Shown: positions 56,976 through 64,000 of the stretch, one piece after another
How the letters are laid out: each line of letters opens with the position of its first letter
Position numbering within the stretch: the stretch's first letter is position 1
Source of the DNA: Yimella sp. cx-51
Lineage (GTDB): Bacteria > Actinomycetota > Actinomycetes > Actinomycetales > Dermatophilaceae
Direction of reading: 5' to 3'
Assembly (NCBI RefSeq): GCF_017654605.1
Contig: NZ_CP072113.1
Coordinates: 2,232,001-2,296,000, forward strand
DNA length: 64,000 nucleotides
The notes under the pieces: generated by a model
Databases searched by the model: none
Told to the model about the DNA's origin: nothing
Seen by the model: the letters and a program-made list of their open reading frames with translations, nothing else
Translations under genes and position numbers: made by a program

Positions 56976-58402
56976 TGGGCGTCCTCCTTCGTGGTCGCGG
57001 CGTCGTTGTCGGTGCGGGTGAAGATGCCGAACTGGGTGGGGCTGCCGAGTGCGTCGTCGATGTCGCCGATCCCGCGATGCTCGACGCGGTAGCCGTATCG
57101 GCTGCACACCTCATCAGCCCAGCGCGCGAATTCTGCTCTGTCCCATTCGAATCGGTGATCGGGGTGACGCATGCCGGTCATGCCTTCGTACAGCTTGTTG
57201 TACTCGCGATTGGGAGTGGTCACCAGCACGGTCCGTGGCCGGGCTGCTCCGAACACCACCCGCTCCAGGGCGGGCAGTCGGGAGAGCTCGACGTGTTCGA
57301 TCACCTCCATCAACACCGCTGCGTCGTAGCCGGCGAAGCGGGCGTCCTCGTAGGTGAGCGCGGCTTGGAAGAGCTGGACGCGTTCGGCTTGACGCTCGGT
57401 CATCCGGTCGATGTAGAGGCGGCGTCCGGCAATCTGCAGCGAGCGGATCGAGACATCGCATCCGGCGATCCGTCGGAGACCGGACAACTTCACCAACTTC
57501 TCCAGCAGCGCACCCGACCCGCAGCCGAGGTCGATCACGGACGTCGCCCCGACTTCCTCCACCGCAACCAGCACCGCTTCGTGCCGTTGCTTGTTCAGCG
57601 GAATCCTTTGCGGTGCAGTCGAAGTCACTGCTTCATCTGCTGGATCGAGCGCGTCCTCGGCCTCGTCACCGAGTTCGGCCAGCCGCGCAAGCGCGTCCCG
57701 AGTGAGGCGTCCTTGGCGGCCGAGGTAGCGCCGCGTGATCTGCTCAGATTCCGGGTGCTGGGCCAACCAGCCAGCACCGGAGCGCATCAGTTTGTCGACC
57801 TCGTCCGAGCCCTGCCAGTAGTGCTTCGATTCATCGAGCGCCGGCAGCAGCACGTGGAGTTGGTTGAGCGCATCGGCCAAGCGCACGGTGCCGATCAGGC
57901 GCAAGCACACGTATCGGGACTCGCCCCACTCCGGGAAGCGTTCGTCGAGCACGACCGGCTCGGCGTCGACCGTCCAGCCGAGCGGCTCGAAGAGTCGTCG
58001 CACCAGGTCGACACCGCCGCGTGCCGGCAGCACCGGCAGAGTGATCTCCAGCGGAATCGCGGAGTCGGCCAACTCCTGCCTTCCCTTACACGTGCCGCTG
58101 CGGGCCGTGCTGAACACTCTTGCCATCGCGACGGCCAGCAACGAGGAGGCGGCGTACGGGCGGTCGTTGACGTACTGGCTCAGGCTGAAGTCAGGTGCGT
58201 TCTTCTTCCGGCTACGTGCAAGCTGCAGCGAGTCGATCTCGAGCAACAGCGCTGCGGTGCAACGCTCGTGCGACACCTCCGGATAGAACACCGTGGCCGT
58301 CCCGAACGACTGCTCGAACACCTGCACCCGGTCGGGATGCTTGTGCAGCAGGTAGCCCAGATCGGACGCCGGCTGGTGGGTGGTCGAGATCGTCAGCAAC
58401 AC
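56972..58402 (-). CDS. hen1: 3' terminal RNA ribose 2'-O-methyltransferase Hen1
   Basis: 476 aa from the GTG at 58402; the TTG one codon later is equally possible. The N-terminal Hen1_L half (LLTISTTHQPASDLGYLLHK) activates the Pnkp ligase. The C-terminal methyltransferase has SAM motif IDLGCGSGALLEKL (~294) and the Mn-binding E-x2-E-H...H set (LMEVIEHVELSRL, DHRFEW). It adds a 2'-O-methyl mark at the repair junction so that the toxin cannot cut again. No ribotoxin, tRNA ligase or Rtc gene is nearby. Confidence 0.95.
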   Translation of the reverse strand: MLLTISTTHQPASDLGYLLHKHPDRVQVFEQSFGTATVFYPEVSHERCTAALLLEIDSLQLARSRKKNAPDFSLSQYVNDRPYAASSLLAVAMARVFSTARSGTCKGRQELADSAIPLEITLPVLPARGGVDLVRRLFEPLGWTVDAEPVVLDERFPEWGESRYVCLRLIGTVRLADALNQLHVLLPALDESKHYWQGSDEVDKLMRSGAGWLAQHPESEQITRRYLGRQGRLTRDALARLAELGDEAEDALDPADEAVTSTAPQRIPLNKQRHEAVLVAVEEVGATSVIDLGCGSGALLEKLVKLSGLRRIAGCDVSIRSLQIAGRRLYIDRMTERQAERVQLFQAALTYEDARFAGYDAAVLMEVIEHVELSRLPALERVVFGAARPRTVLVTTPNREYNKLYEGMTGMRHPDHRFEWDRAEFARWADEVCSRYGYRVEHRGIGDIDDALGSPTQFGIFTRTDNDAATTKEDAQ

Positions 58403-58627
58403 CGGGCCAGTCTGCCCCACGGACCGGACGTCGGCACCGGAGTTTTCCGGACCGGGCAAACGCGGCGGTTCCGGTTGCTGCACCTGCCGAGTACCGCCGC
58501 GAAGCCGTCAGGCGCGCACCTACCGTACGCACCGACGGGGGCGCTCGCAGACACCTGCGACGAACGCGTACGCCAAGACGACCGATCGACCGACGGGGGT
58601 CGACCGGTCATCCGGGCGCCAGACCGA
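58403..58627. other. Intergenic region upstream of hen1
   Basis: 225 bp that must hold the promoter of the hen1-pnkp operon (minus) and the 3' end of the serine hydrolase gene. I found the terminator at 58580-58609 but no clear -35/-10 pair, SigR motif or operator for hen1. Confidence 0.5.
58580..58609 (-). terminator. Hairpin terminator after the serine hydrolase gene
   Basis: GACCG-A-TCGACC / GGTCGA-C-CGGTC: 11 bp of stem with one mismatch and a 6-nt loop, 19 nt past the stop. Confidence 0.7.
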
Positions 58628-59830
58628 TCAGCTCTTGGTAAACGCTTGGTACGCAGCGGTTTCGAAGTCGAGGTACCCGGTGAACGAGGGACCGTCGCCA
58701 AACGGGAAGATCTGCGTCGCCCAGTAGCCTCCGAAGCCGTTGTCGCGGTCGATCCAGTAGAAGAGGTTGGCCAAGCCGGCCCAGCCGATGGCGCCGGCGC
58801 GTCGTCCGGTCGGGAACGGGTCCTCGGTGTACTGGAAGCTGTACGACCACGTCTTCTTCAGACCGGGGAAGAACTCGGCGTCGTTCGAAAGCCATTTGAT
58901 GACGCCCGGCAGCAGCTTGACCTGGAGATTGTCGGGAAGCTGGTTGGTGAAGCCGAGGTCGACAGAAGCCGGCGACAGCACCTGCTCGCCGGAGGCGCTG
59001 CGTCCCTCGTTGAGCCACATGCGGATGAACTTCAGATAGTCGGGCACGGTCGAGAACAGACCGTGCCCGCCGAAGTCGACCTCGGGCGTGGTGGGGGTCG
59101 CGAACTCGCTCGGGGTGAGCGTGCCGTCGTCCTCGCGCTGGTGGTGCCGAACCTGTCGCGAGAGCATCTCCTCGGTCGGCGCGAAGGCTGAGGACGTCAT
59201 GCCCAGAGGCGCGAAAATGCGCTCCTGGAACACCTCGCCGAGGCGCTTGCCGGTGATGCCTTCGACCACCTGGCCGGCCCAGTCGATGCTGCTGCCGTAC
59301 TCCCACTGGGTGCCAGGGTCGAACAACAGCGGAGAGTTCAGCGCGGCGCGCGTCGCGGTGGCCACGCTCGGCTGGCCGTGCTCCTCGGCGAGGCGGTTGT
59401 AGGTCTCGTTGAAGAAGTCGTACCCGAAGCCCGCGGTGTGCGTCAGCAGGTGGTGGGTGGTGACGTCGCTGGCCGGCGCACGCAGGATCGGCTGACCGTT
59501 CGCGTCGAAGCCGTCGATGACCTTGACGTCGGCGAGGGCGGGCGCGTACTCCTTGGCCGGCGCCTGCAGGTCGAGGTCGCCCGACTCCACCAGCTGGAGG
59601 CAGGCGGTTGCGGTGATCGCCTTCGTCGTCGACCAGATGTTGAAGGACGTGTCGGTCGTCATTTCGGCGTCGGAAGACAGGTCGCGCACGCCGGACGCGC
59701 CGAGGTAGATGTCCTTGTCCCGGTCGGTAATACCGGCGACGACGCCCGGCACTCGTCCTTCCCCGGAGTTCGGGCCCTGCGAAGCGCGCTGGACGACGGC
59801 GTCGACCGCGGTGGTCAGGTTGTCGCTCAT
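58628..59830 (-). CDS. Serine hydrolase (class C beta-lactamase / esterase family)
   Basis: 400 aa from the ATG at 59830, with SD AGAGGAAG. The SxxK nucleophile motif is STTK ([16 protein letters not shown]). A Tyr of the Y-x-N type lies in [11 protein letters not shown], and [16 protein letters not shown] is the HTAG box of EstB-like esterases. There is no signal peptide, so it is more likely an intracellular esterase than a beta-lactamase. It is divergent from an HSL-type esterase and may belong to the same catabolic unit. Confidence 0.88.
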   Translation of the reverse strand: MSDNLTTAVDAVVQRASQGPNSGEGRVPGVVAGITDRDKDIYLGASGVRDLSSDAEMTTDTSFNIWSTTKAITATACLQLVESGDLDLQAPAKEYAPALADVKVIDGFDANGQPILRAPASDVTTHHLLTHTAGFGYDFFNETYNRLAEEHGQPSVATATRAALNSPLLFDPGTQWEYGSSIDWAGQVVEGITGKRLGEVFQERIFAPLGMTSSAFAPTEEMLSRQVRHHQREDDGTLTPSEFATPTTPEVDFGGHGLFSTVPDYLKFIRMWLNEGRSASGEQVLSPASVDLGFTNQLPDNLQVKLLPGVIKWLSNDAEFFPGLKKTWSYSFQYTEDPFPTGRRAGAIGWAGLANLFYWIDRDNGFGGYWATQIFPFGDGPSFTGYLDFETAAYQAFTKS

Positions 59831-59914
59831 TGATCTTCCTCTCGTTCGGTGAAGCTCAAGCCTGGCCGAAGTGTGATGCAGACCACAACCGCCGCGGCGT
59901 CGCAGATCGACGAA

Positions 59915-59955
59915 CACACCCCGCCAGATGGCGGGTGTGCGGTGCGAGGCACCGC
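59915..59955. promoter_or_regulatory. Two adjacent hairpins in the divergent esterase promoter region
   Basis: CACACCCCGCC-AGAT-GGCGGGTGTG (one bulge) is followed at once by GCGGTGC-GAG-GCACCGC. They lie 39-79 bp before the HSL-type gene and 85-125 bp before the serine hydrolase gene. They could be operator half-sites for the downstream PucR-type regulator or leader structures. Confidence 0.45.
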
Positions 59956-59993
59956 AATAGACTGCGAGGACTTGTCGGCACGAAGGAGGCCCC

Positions 59994-60962
59994 ATGACGG
60001 TGAACGCGGTGCCGCGGCCCGGGTTCGACGCCGAGCTGCGCGCCGGATTGGCGGTCGTGGGCGGCATGTTCCCGCCGACCATCACCCCGGAACTCATCGA
60101 CTTCATGCGGCTCTCCTACGCGTCCCCGCCGATGAACGATCTGTTCCGGCAGCATCGTATTGACGTCACGGACGTCGTCCTGCCCGGCTACCAGGGCGGC
60201 GACCTCACGGCCGCCGTTCTCCGACCGCGCGACGCACAGGGACCGCGTCCCACGGTGCTCTACGCGCATTCCGGTGGGTTGATGTTCGGTGACAAGTTCA
60301 GCGGTCTCGACCTCGTGCTCGATTGGGTCAGCGATCTGGGCGCGATCGTCGTCACGGTCGACTACCGGCTCGCGCCGGAGTTTCCCGACCCCTACCCGTG
60401 GGAGGACATGTACGCAGCCCTGGAATGGGTCGCCGCCGAGGCGGGCAACTTGGGCGTACGTCGCGATCGCATTCTCGTCGCCGGCGCCAGTGCCGGTGGC
60501 GGACTCGCCGCCGGCATCGCCCTTGCTGCACGCGACCGGGGCGGCCCGCGGCCCTGCGGCCAACTACTCGACTACCCGATGCTCGACGACCGGTTGATCA
60601 CCGCGTCGACCGCACAGTTCGACGGCATCGGCGTCTGGGACCGGGTGAGCAATCGAACTGCGTGGCAGGCGCTCCTCGGCGATCGCCGTGGTGGCGACGA
60701 CGTGTCTGCCTACGCCGCACCGGCCCGGGCTGGCGACCTCAGCGCACTGCCGCCGGCGTTCATCGACGTCGGCGCCGCCGAGATCTTCCGCGACGAGGCC
60801 ATCGACTACGCCGGACGCATCTGGGCAGCAGGGGGCGATGCCGAACTGCACGTGTGGTCGGGCGCCTTCCACGCTTGCGACATCTTCGCGCCGCACACCA
60901 GCGTGGGGCGTTCGATGATCCGCACCCGCAACGCCTGGGTGGAGAAGATCCTTGCCGACTGA
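59994..60962 (+). CDS. Alpha/beta hydrolase, hormone-sensitive-lipase (family IV) type
   Basis: 322 aa. The oxyanion HGGG is seen as [10 protein letters not shown], the nucleophile as [11 protein letters not shown], Asp in [12 protein letters not shown] and His in [29 protein letters not shown] and [17 protein letters not shown] are typical of bacterial HSL esterases. It acts on short-chain esters or lactones. ATG 59994 has AAGGAGG 4 nt upstream. A PucR-type regulator gene follows 32 bp later. Confidence 0.92.
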   Translation: MTVNAVPRPGFDAELRAGLAVVGGMFPPTITPELIDFMRLSYASPPMNDLFRQHRIDVTDVVLPGYQGGDLTAAVLRPRDAQGPRPTVLYAHSGGLMFGDKFSGLDLVLDWVSDLGAIVVTVDYRLAPEFPDPYPWEDMYAALEWVAAEAGNLGVRRDRILVAGASAGGGLAAGIALAARDRGGPRPCGQLLDYPMLDDRLITASTAQFDGIGVWDRVSNRTAWQALLGDRRGGDDVSAYAAPARAGDLSALPPAFIDVGAAEIFRDEAIDYAGRIWAAGGDAELHVWSGAFHACDIFAPHTSVGRSMIRTRNAWVEKILAD

Positions 60963-60994
60963 TCGGCCGGCCCGATCTCGCCAGGAGCACTGAG

Positions 60995-62050
60995 ATGCAA
61001 GAACTCCTCGGACGCATCGCGCGCCTCGACCCCAATTCGAGCCTCGGCCTGCGAGTCATCGCCTGTTTCGACGAGCTCATCGTGGGAAACGTCAACACCC
61101 GGGCACTGCTGGCCGCGGCTGCCTCGCTGGCCGGATGCACGGCCGGGTTTCGGGAGAGCGGGTCGCAAGCCGAGATGCGGGTGTCGCCGCGGGGGGAGAT
61201 CGACCGATCGCAGGCGCTCACGCCGCGCGATGATCTCCTCGCCCGGGCGGGAGACGACATGCTCGTCTGGCTCGAGCGGGACGAAGCGCCGCTGGCCAAC
61301 GACGCGATCATCCTCGAACGGCTCGCGCTCGCTGTGCGCATCAGACACGGACGCGGTCAGCGCGAGATCGACAACCGTCGCCACCTCGGCGTGCTGACCG
61401 AGCGCACCAGCAGTGTCGAGGAACGGCTCGACGCCGCCGGGGCGCTCGGACTGGTGGCCGCGCGCCGCTACCGCATCGTCGCCGCGCCGCTGTTCGCTGT
61501 CTGGGAGGGTCGCCCATCCGGGCCCGAGGACGTGATCGGCACGCGCTTCGGTCCGATCCATGTCGTCGTCGTCCCCGAGATCTTCGAGCCGTTCCGGGCC
61601 GCTCCGGGAGGCATCGGGATCGCCGCTTCCGTGCACGGCCTCGACCGGTCGTTCCGCAGCGCGCTGGTCGCGCTGCGGCTGTGTGATCCGCCGCGTGAGC
61701 CGATGGTCGTAGCCGATGACTACGGCGGCCTGATCGAACTGTTGGCTGACGCCGACGACGACGCCCAGCATGATTACGCCGACAGTCTCACCCTTGTCGC
61801 GCAACAGCATCCATGGGCGTTGGAGACCGTCGAGGCGCTGGTGACGACACAGACGGTTCGGGAAGCGGCCCGTGAACTGGACATCCACCACAGCACACTG
61901 CAAGCCCGCTGCGACACGCTCAGGACCGGTCTCGGCTTCGATCCGTTGCAGGGTTTCGGCCGCACCCGTCTGGGCACAGCCTTCCTCATGCACCGACTCA
62001 GTCGGTCGACTGTGCTCGACATGCCCGCCCCGGCCGCCGTGCCGGGGTGA
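60995..62050 (+). CDS. PucR-type helix-turn-helix transcriptional regulator
   Basis: 351 aa from the ATG at 60995, with AGGAG 8 nt upstream. The N-terminal ~280 residues have GGDEF/GAF-like alpha+beta composition without a clear domain. The C-terminal ~60 residues are the PucR HTH (TVREAARELDIHHSTLQARC, GFDPLQGFGRTRLGTAFLMH). PucR-family proteins respond to purine or aromatic metabolites. It is co-directional with the esterase and probably controls that gene and the divergent serine hydrolase gene. Confidence 0.85.
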   Translation: MQELLGRIARLDPNSSLGLRVIACFDELIVGNVNTRALLAAAASLAGCTAGFRESGSQAEMRVSPRGEIDRSQALTPRDDLLARAGDDMLVWLERDEAPLANDAIILERLALAVRIRHGRGQREIDNRRHLGVLTERTSSVEERLDAAGALGLVAARRYRIVAAPLFAVWEGRPSGPEDVIGTRFGPIHVVVVPEIFEPFRAAPGGIGIAASVHGLDRSFRSALVALRLCDPPREPMVVADDYGGLIELLADADDDAQHDYADSLTLVAQQHPWALETVEALVTTQTVREAARELDIHHSTLQARCDTLRTGLGFDPLQGFGRTRLGTAFLMHRLSRSTVLDMPAPAAVPG

Positions 62051-62163
62051 GCAGATCCGCTCTGGCCCAGGAGGATTGGCGCGGGTAGCGGCGTTTGGTC
62101 GCACGCACTCCGACTCCGAGCATCAACGCAGGCAGCCAGGCTGCTGGGCATCGGAGCCGCGTT

Positions 62164-62328
62164 GTGAGCCAGGAGCAGCTCGTGTTCGACATCGACGCGA
62201 TGCTCCACGAAGCCGCCGTGGACGCCGCGCCCGAGTGGACCGGCGCTCCCCTGCGCTTCACCGCCGCCTACCAGGCTCCGGACGCGCTCGATGCTGCTGT
62301 CGAGCATTGGAAGTCGCTCACGAAATAG
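62164..62328 (+). pseudogene. Remnant of an integrative-element hypothetical gene
   Basis: 54 codons from a GTG (VSQEQLVFDIDAMLHEAAVD...APEWTGAPLRFTAAY...EHWKSLTK). I recognise this composition from short proteins carried by actinobacterial integrative elements near replication genes. It stops at the same point where the opposing excisionase gene loses homology, which suggests a deletion endpoint at about 62305-62325. No SD precedes it. Confidence 0.5.
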
Positions 62329-62477
62329 CGGACATGACGGCCGACCCGAACCGACGCCGGCCCGGTGCCTTCCTGACGCCACTTGTAGAGCGTCTTGATC
62401 GGAACATCGAGGTACTCGGCAAGCTCCTCGATCCCGACCAGAGAGGCCAATCCCTCGATGCTCGCGTCGGTCTTCAT
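62268..62477 (-). pseudogene. Excisionase-family HTH protein, C-terminally truncated
   Basis: 69 codons from MKTDASIEGLASL at 62477. VGIEELAEYLDVPIKTLYKW and TGPASVRVGRHVRYFVSDF match the MerR-like HTH of Xis/excisionase proteins of integrative elements. After SDF the usual V-D-A-W-L end is replaced by unrelated QCSTAASSASGAW, which is antisense to the neighbouring remnant. No integrase gene is present. Confidence 0.7.
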
Positions 62478-62577
62478 ACACGCTAGGTACGTGGCACTCG
62501 ACGGACTGGCGAGCAACGCTGAGTAGCGCCGGGCACTCCGAACGACCGATCGCCCCGATCCCCGCGTACAGTCCGAA

Positions 62578-62591
62578 AAAGTGGCCACTTT
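62578..62591. promoter_or_regulatory. 14-bp perfect palindrome near the xis remnant
   Basis: AAAGTGGCCACTTT lies about 100 bp upstream of the xis remnant start. It could be an excisionase or repressor operator left from the element. Confidence 0.35.
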
Positions 62592-62619
62592 CTGGCCCAC
62601 GGATCACATCTCTAAACCT

Positions 62620-62655
62620 TTCAGGCCCGAGATTCACTGGAATCTCCGGCCTGAA
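62620..62655 (-). terminator. Terminator of the initiator tRNA gene
   Basis: TTCAGGCC-C-GAGATTC-ACTG-GAATCTC-C-GGCCTGAA: 15 paired bases with one C-C mismatch and a 4-nt loop, ending 5 nt beyond the tRNA 3' end on the minus strand. Confidence 0.82.
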
Positions 62656-62659
62656 CGAG

Positions 62660-62733
62660 TAGCGGGGGCAGGATTTGAACCTGCGACCTCCGGGTTATGA
62701 GCCCGGCGAGCTACCGAGCTGCTCCACCCCGCG
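62660..62733 (-). tRNA. Initiator tRNA-fMet(CAU)
   Basis: 74 nt without encoded CCA. Cloverleaf: acceptor CGCGGGG / CCCCGC(T), D-arm GAGCAGCTCGGTAGCTC, anticodon arm CCGGG-CTCATAA-CCCGG and T-arm GCAGG-TTCAAAT-CCTGC. Two initiator hallmarks are visible: the first base C is unpaired with U72, and three consecutive G-C pairs flank the CAU anticodon. An integrated-element scar lies directly on its 3' side. Confidence 0.95.
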
Positions 62734-62746
62734 TCGGTATGAGAAG

Positions 62747-62776
62747 ACCTTACGTGACGCCCTCGTCGTTCACCAA
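62747..62776 (-). promoter_or_regulatory. Predicted tRNA-fMet promoter
   Basis: Minus-strand TTGGTG (62776-62771), 18-nt spacer and TAAGGT (62752-62747), which lie 14 bp before the tRNA 5' end. Confidence 0.5.
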
Positions 62777-62989
62777 ATCGACGGTCTTTCGTCACTTCGG
62801 GAAGCACTGGGCTGGCCGACACCAGGTCGAGTTCACATGGAAAGTCGCCTGATGCCCACACTTGCGCGGTCGTTCCTCACCAGCGCGGCTCAATCACCGG
62901 CACCGACGCGGCAGTTTCAGCGGACGCACCTTGCCGAGCAACGTTGCGGTTCATCGGGCGGGCGGTCATCGCAGCCCACTCACAACCCC

Positions 62990-63018
62990 TTGACACCGGC
63001 GACGGCGGCGAGGACATT
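62990..63018 (+). promoter_or_regulatory. Predicted promoter of the ABC exporter operon
   Basis: Perfect -35 TTGACA (62990-62995), 17-nt spacer and GACATT as a weak -10 (63013-63018). The transcript would start close to the ATG at 63026. Confidence 0.4.
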
Positions 63019-63049
63019 TCAACACATGATGAATTCAACGCCTGATGAA
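63018..63049 (+). repeat. Tandem 16-bp repeat TTCAAC-N4-TGATGAA over the ABC start codon
   Basis: Two back-to-back copies (63018-63033, 63034-63049) agree at 14 of 16 bases, and each is a TTCA-N8-TGAA inverted repeat. They cover the -10 and the start codon(s), as an operator would. Confidence 0.6.
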
Positions 63050-63772
63050 TTCTCCGATCCGGTCGCGATCGCTGCCCACGACCTCGTCGTCTCGCGAGGC
63101 GGCAATGAAGTGCTGCACCGGCTGACCTTCGAGATCCCGCGAGGCACGATCGTCGGACTCATGGGTCCGAGCGGGTGCGGCAAGACCACGTTGATGCGCT
63201 CCATCGTCGGGGTGCAGGCCATCGAGAGCGGTTCGCTGAAGGTGCTCAGTCGCCGCCCCAGCGATGCCCAGCTTCGGCGCCAACTGGGCTATGTCACCCA
63301 GGCGGTGAGCGTCTACCGCGACCTGACCGCCCGACAGAACACGAGCTATTTCGCTGCGCTGCAGGGATTCTCGCCGAAGGATGCGGATCAGGCGATTGCC
63401 ACCGTGGGCTTGACGGAATACGCCGACCGACCGGTCGAGAAACTCAGTGGCGGACAAGCCAGTCGGGTCTCGCTGGCCTGTGCACTAGTCGGCGAACCGA
63501 AGCTGCTCGTACTGGACGAACCCACCGTCGGCCTCGACCCGTTGACCCGGGACGAGATCTGGACCTACCTGAAACACCTGGCTGAAGGGGGCACCACGCT
63601 CTTGGTCTCCAGTCACGTCATGGACGAAGCGGCCCGCTGCGACAGCGTCATGCTCATGCGCGAGGGAAAACTGCTCGCACACACCACACCAGACGACCTG
63701 CTCGCCCGCACCGGCGAACGCACCATGGACGCCGCCTTCCTTGCCCTGATCCGACGTGGAGGCCACCGATGA
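63026..63772 (+). CDS. ABC transporter ATP-binding protein (DrrA/NatA type)
   Basis: 248 aa from the ATG at 63026; ATG 63029 is the alternative. Walker A GPSGCGKTT, signature LSGGQASRVSLACALV, Walker B LLVLDEPTVGLD, H-loop VSSHVMDEA. It pairs with the permease that overlaps its stop. The family exports drugs, lipids or peptides. The repeats over its start suggest control by a local TetR- or MarR-like regulator that is not in the window. Confidence 0.9.
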   Translation: MMNSTPDEFSDPVAIAAHDLVVSRGGNEVLHRLTFEIPRGTIVGLMGPSGCGKTTLMRSIVGVQAIESGSLKVLSRRPSDAQLRRQLGYVTQAVSVYRDLTARQNTSYFAALQGFSPKDADQAIATVGLTEYADRPVEKLSGGQASRVSLACALVGEPKLLVLDEPTVGLDPLTRDEIWTYLKHLAEGGTTLLVSSHVMDEAARCDSVMLMREGKLLAHTTPDDLLARTGERTMDAAFLALIRRGGHR

Positions 63773-64000
63773 ATCCGCGCATCTGCATCGCCTCGATCAA
63801 GCGAATCCTGCTGCAGCTCAAGGCAGACCACCGCACCATGGGGCTGATCGTCGCGGTGCCCACCCTGCTGCTCACGCTGCTCTACTTCGTCTTCAACGAC
63901 CAGCGCACCTTCGACCGCATCGCCCTCACCATGCTCGGCATCCTGCCGATGTTGGTGATGTTCCTAGTGACCAGCGTCGCGATGTTGCGCGAGCGCACCA
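63769..64000 (+). CDS. ABC-2 type transporter permease, N-terminal part
   Basis: 77 codons are visible before the window ends. MNPRICIASIKRILLQLKAD is followed by a first membrane helix (LIVAVPTLLLTLLYFVF), a short extracellular loop (NDQRTFDRIALTM) and a second helix (LGILPMLVMFLVTSVAMLRE). This is the ABC-2 permease start with its cytoplasmic RERT after helix 2. It overlaps the ATPase gene (ATGA). Confidence 0.88.
   Translation, partial: MNPRICIASIKRILLQLKADHRTMGLIVAVPTLLLTLLYFVFNDQRTFDRIALTMLGILPMLVMFLVTSVAMLRERT

Larger units (their letters stand above)
62734..63025. other. Intergenic region between tRNA-fMet and the ABC exporter
   Basis: 292 bp with no recognised gene. It contains the tRNA promoter on the minus strand and the ABC promoter on the plus strand. 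Confidence 0.5.

Noticed and set aside
57077-59191. 704-codon open frame antisense to hen1 and the serine hydrolase gene
   Set aside because: Low-complexity Arg/Val/Gly-rich translation and no recognisable domain; it covers two clear genes on the other strand.
58628-59830. True beta-lactamase resistance gene
   Set aside because: SxxK and HTAG motifs fit EstB-like esterases, and no signal peptide for export was seen.

Overview
The window is high-GC DNA with GTG/TTG starts, many 1-4 nt start/stop overlaps and strong G/A-rich ribosome sites. Several genes point to a mycothiol-producing actinobacterium: a SigR/RsrA pair, nickel superoxide dismutase with its own protease, the 24-residue ribosomal protein bL37, a fused 2-oxoglutarate decarboxylase/E2 protein (Kgd), an actinobacterial Tad locus and an Rv1747-like FHA-ABC protein. 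Order Micrococcales (Dermacoccaceae/Intrasporangiaceae-like) is my best guess; the genus cannot be read from this sequence.

Layout. 1-3.4 kb: tandem CNNM/CBS membrane proteins (minus) and a two-gene ABC exporter. 3.5-8.4 kb: kgd, a 58-aa DUF6104-type gene and a degenerate SGNH-fold protein. 8.5-12.1 kb: polar amino-acid ABC importer coupled to a Ni-SOD protease (sodX) and sodN. 12.3-13.6 kb: a DUF3311 gene, a sodium:solute symporter wrecked by internal deletions, and bL37. 13.9-16.5 kb: two tandem membrane HD-domain proteins. 16.5-19.1 kb (minus): HMCES-type protein, alpha/beta hydrolase, sigR and rsrA, with a consensus SigR promoter just before a long-form sigR start. 19.2-25.7 kb: aroA, rsgA, FUSC protein, hisN and an initiating sugar transferase. 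25.7-28.3 kb: paired M16 peptidases. 28.6-34.5 kb: FHA protein, FHA-FHA-ABC exporter, smpB and a sugar-dehydrogenase-like lipoprotein. 34.5-40 kb (minus): acyltransferase, M23 hydrolase, ftsX, ftsE, prfB. 40-44.6 kb (minus): Tad pilus cluster. 44.8-48.8 kb: a large FHA-FtsK (EssC/EccC-like) ATPase, divergent from Tad across two DnaA-box-like sites. 48.8-54.3 kb: a padR-NTF2-dienoyl-CoA reductase operon with a clear operator, a stress protein, a transglutaminase and an SDR. 54.5-58.4 kb: the Pnkp-Hen1 RNA repair cassette. 58.6-62.1 kb: serine hydrolase, HSL-type esterase and PucR-type regulator. 62.1-62.7 kb: scar of an integrated element next to the initiator tRNA gene. 63-64 kb: an ABC exporter cut by the window end.

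Working together. Most of the window is housekeeping or stress biology: oxidative and thiol stress (sodN, sigR/rsrA), DNA and RNA damage (HMCES, Pnkp/Hen1), envelope growth and division (ftsEX/M23), trans-translation and release (smpB, prfB) and surface assembly (Tad, sugar transferase, FHA exporters). The points most worth a second look are the near-leaderless long SigR start behind a perfect SigR promoter, the orphan FHA-FtsK ATPase facing an incomplete Tad operon, the Pnkp-Hen1 cassette, the deleted symporter, the SGNH protein lacking its catalytic residues, and the tRNA-side integration scar.
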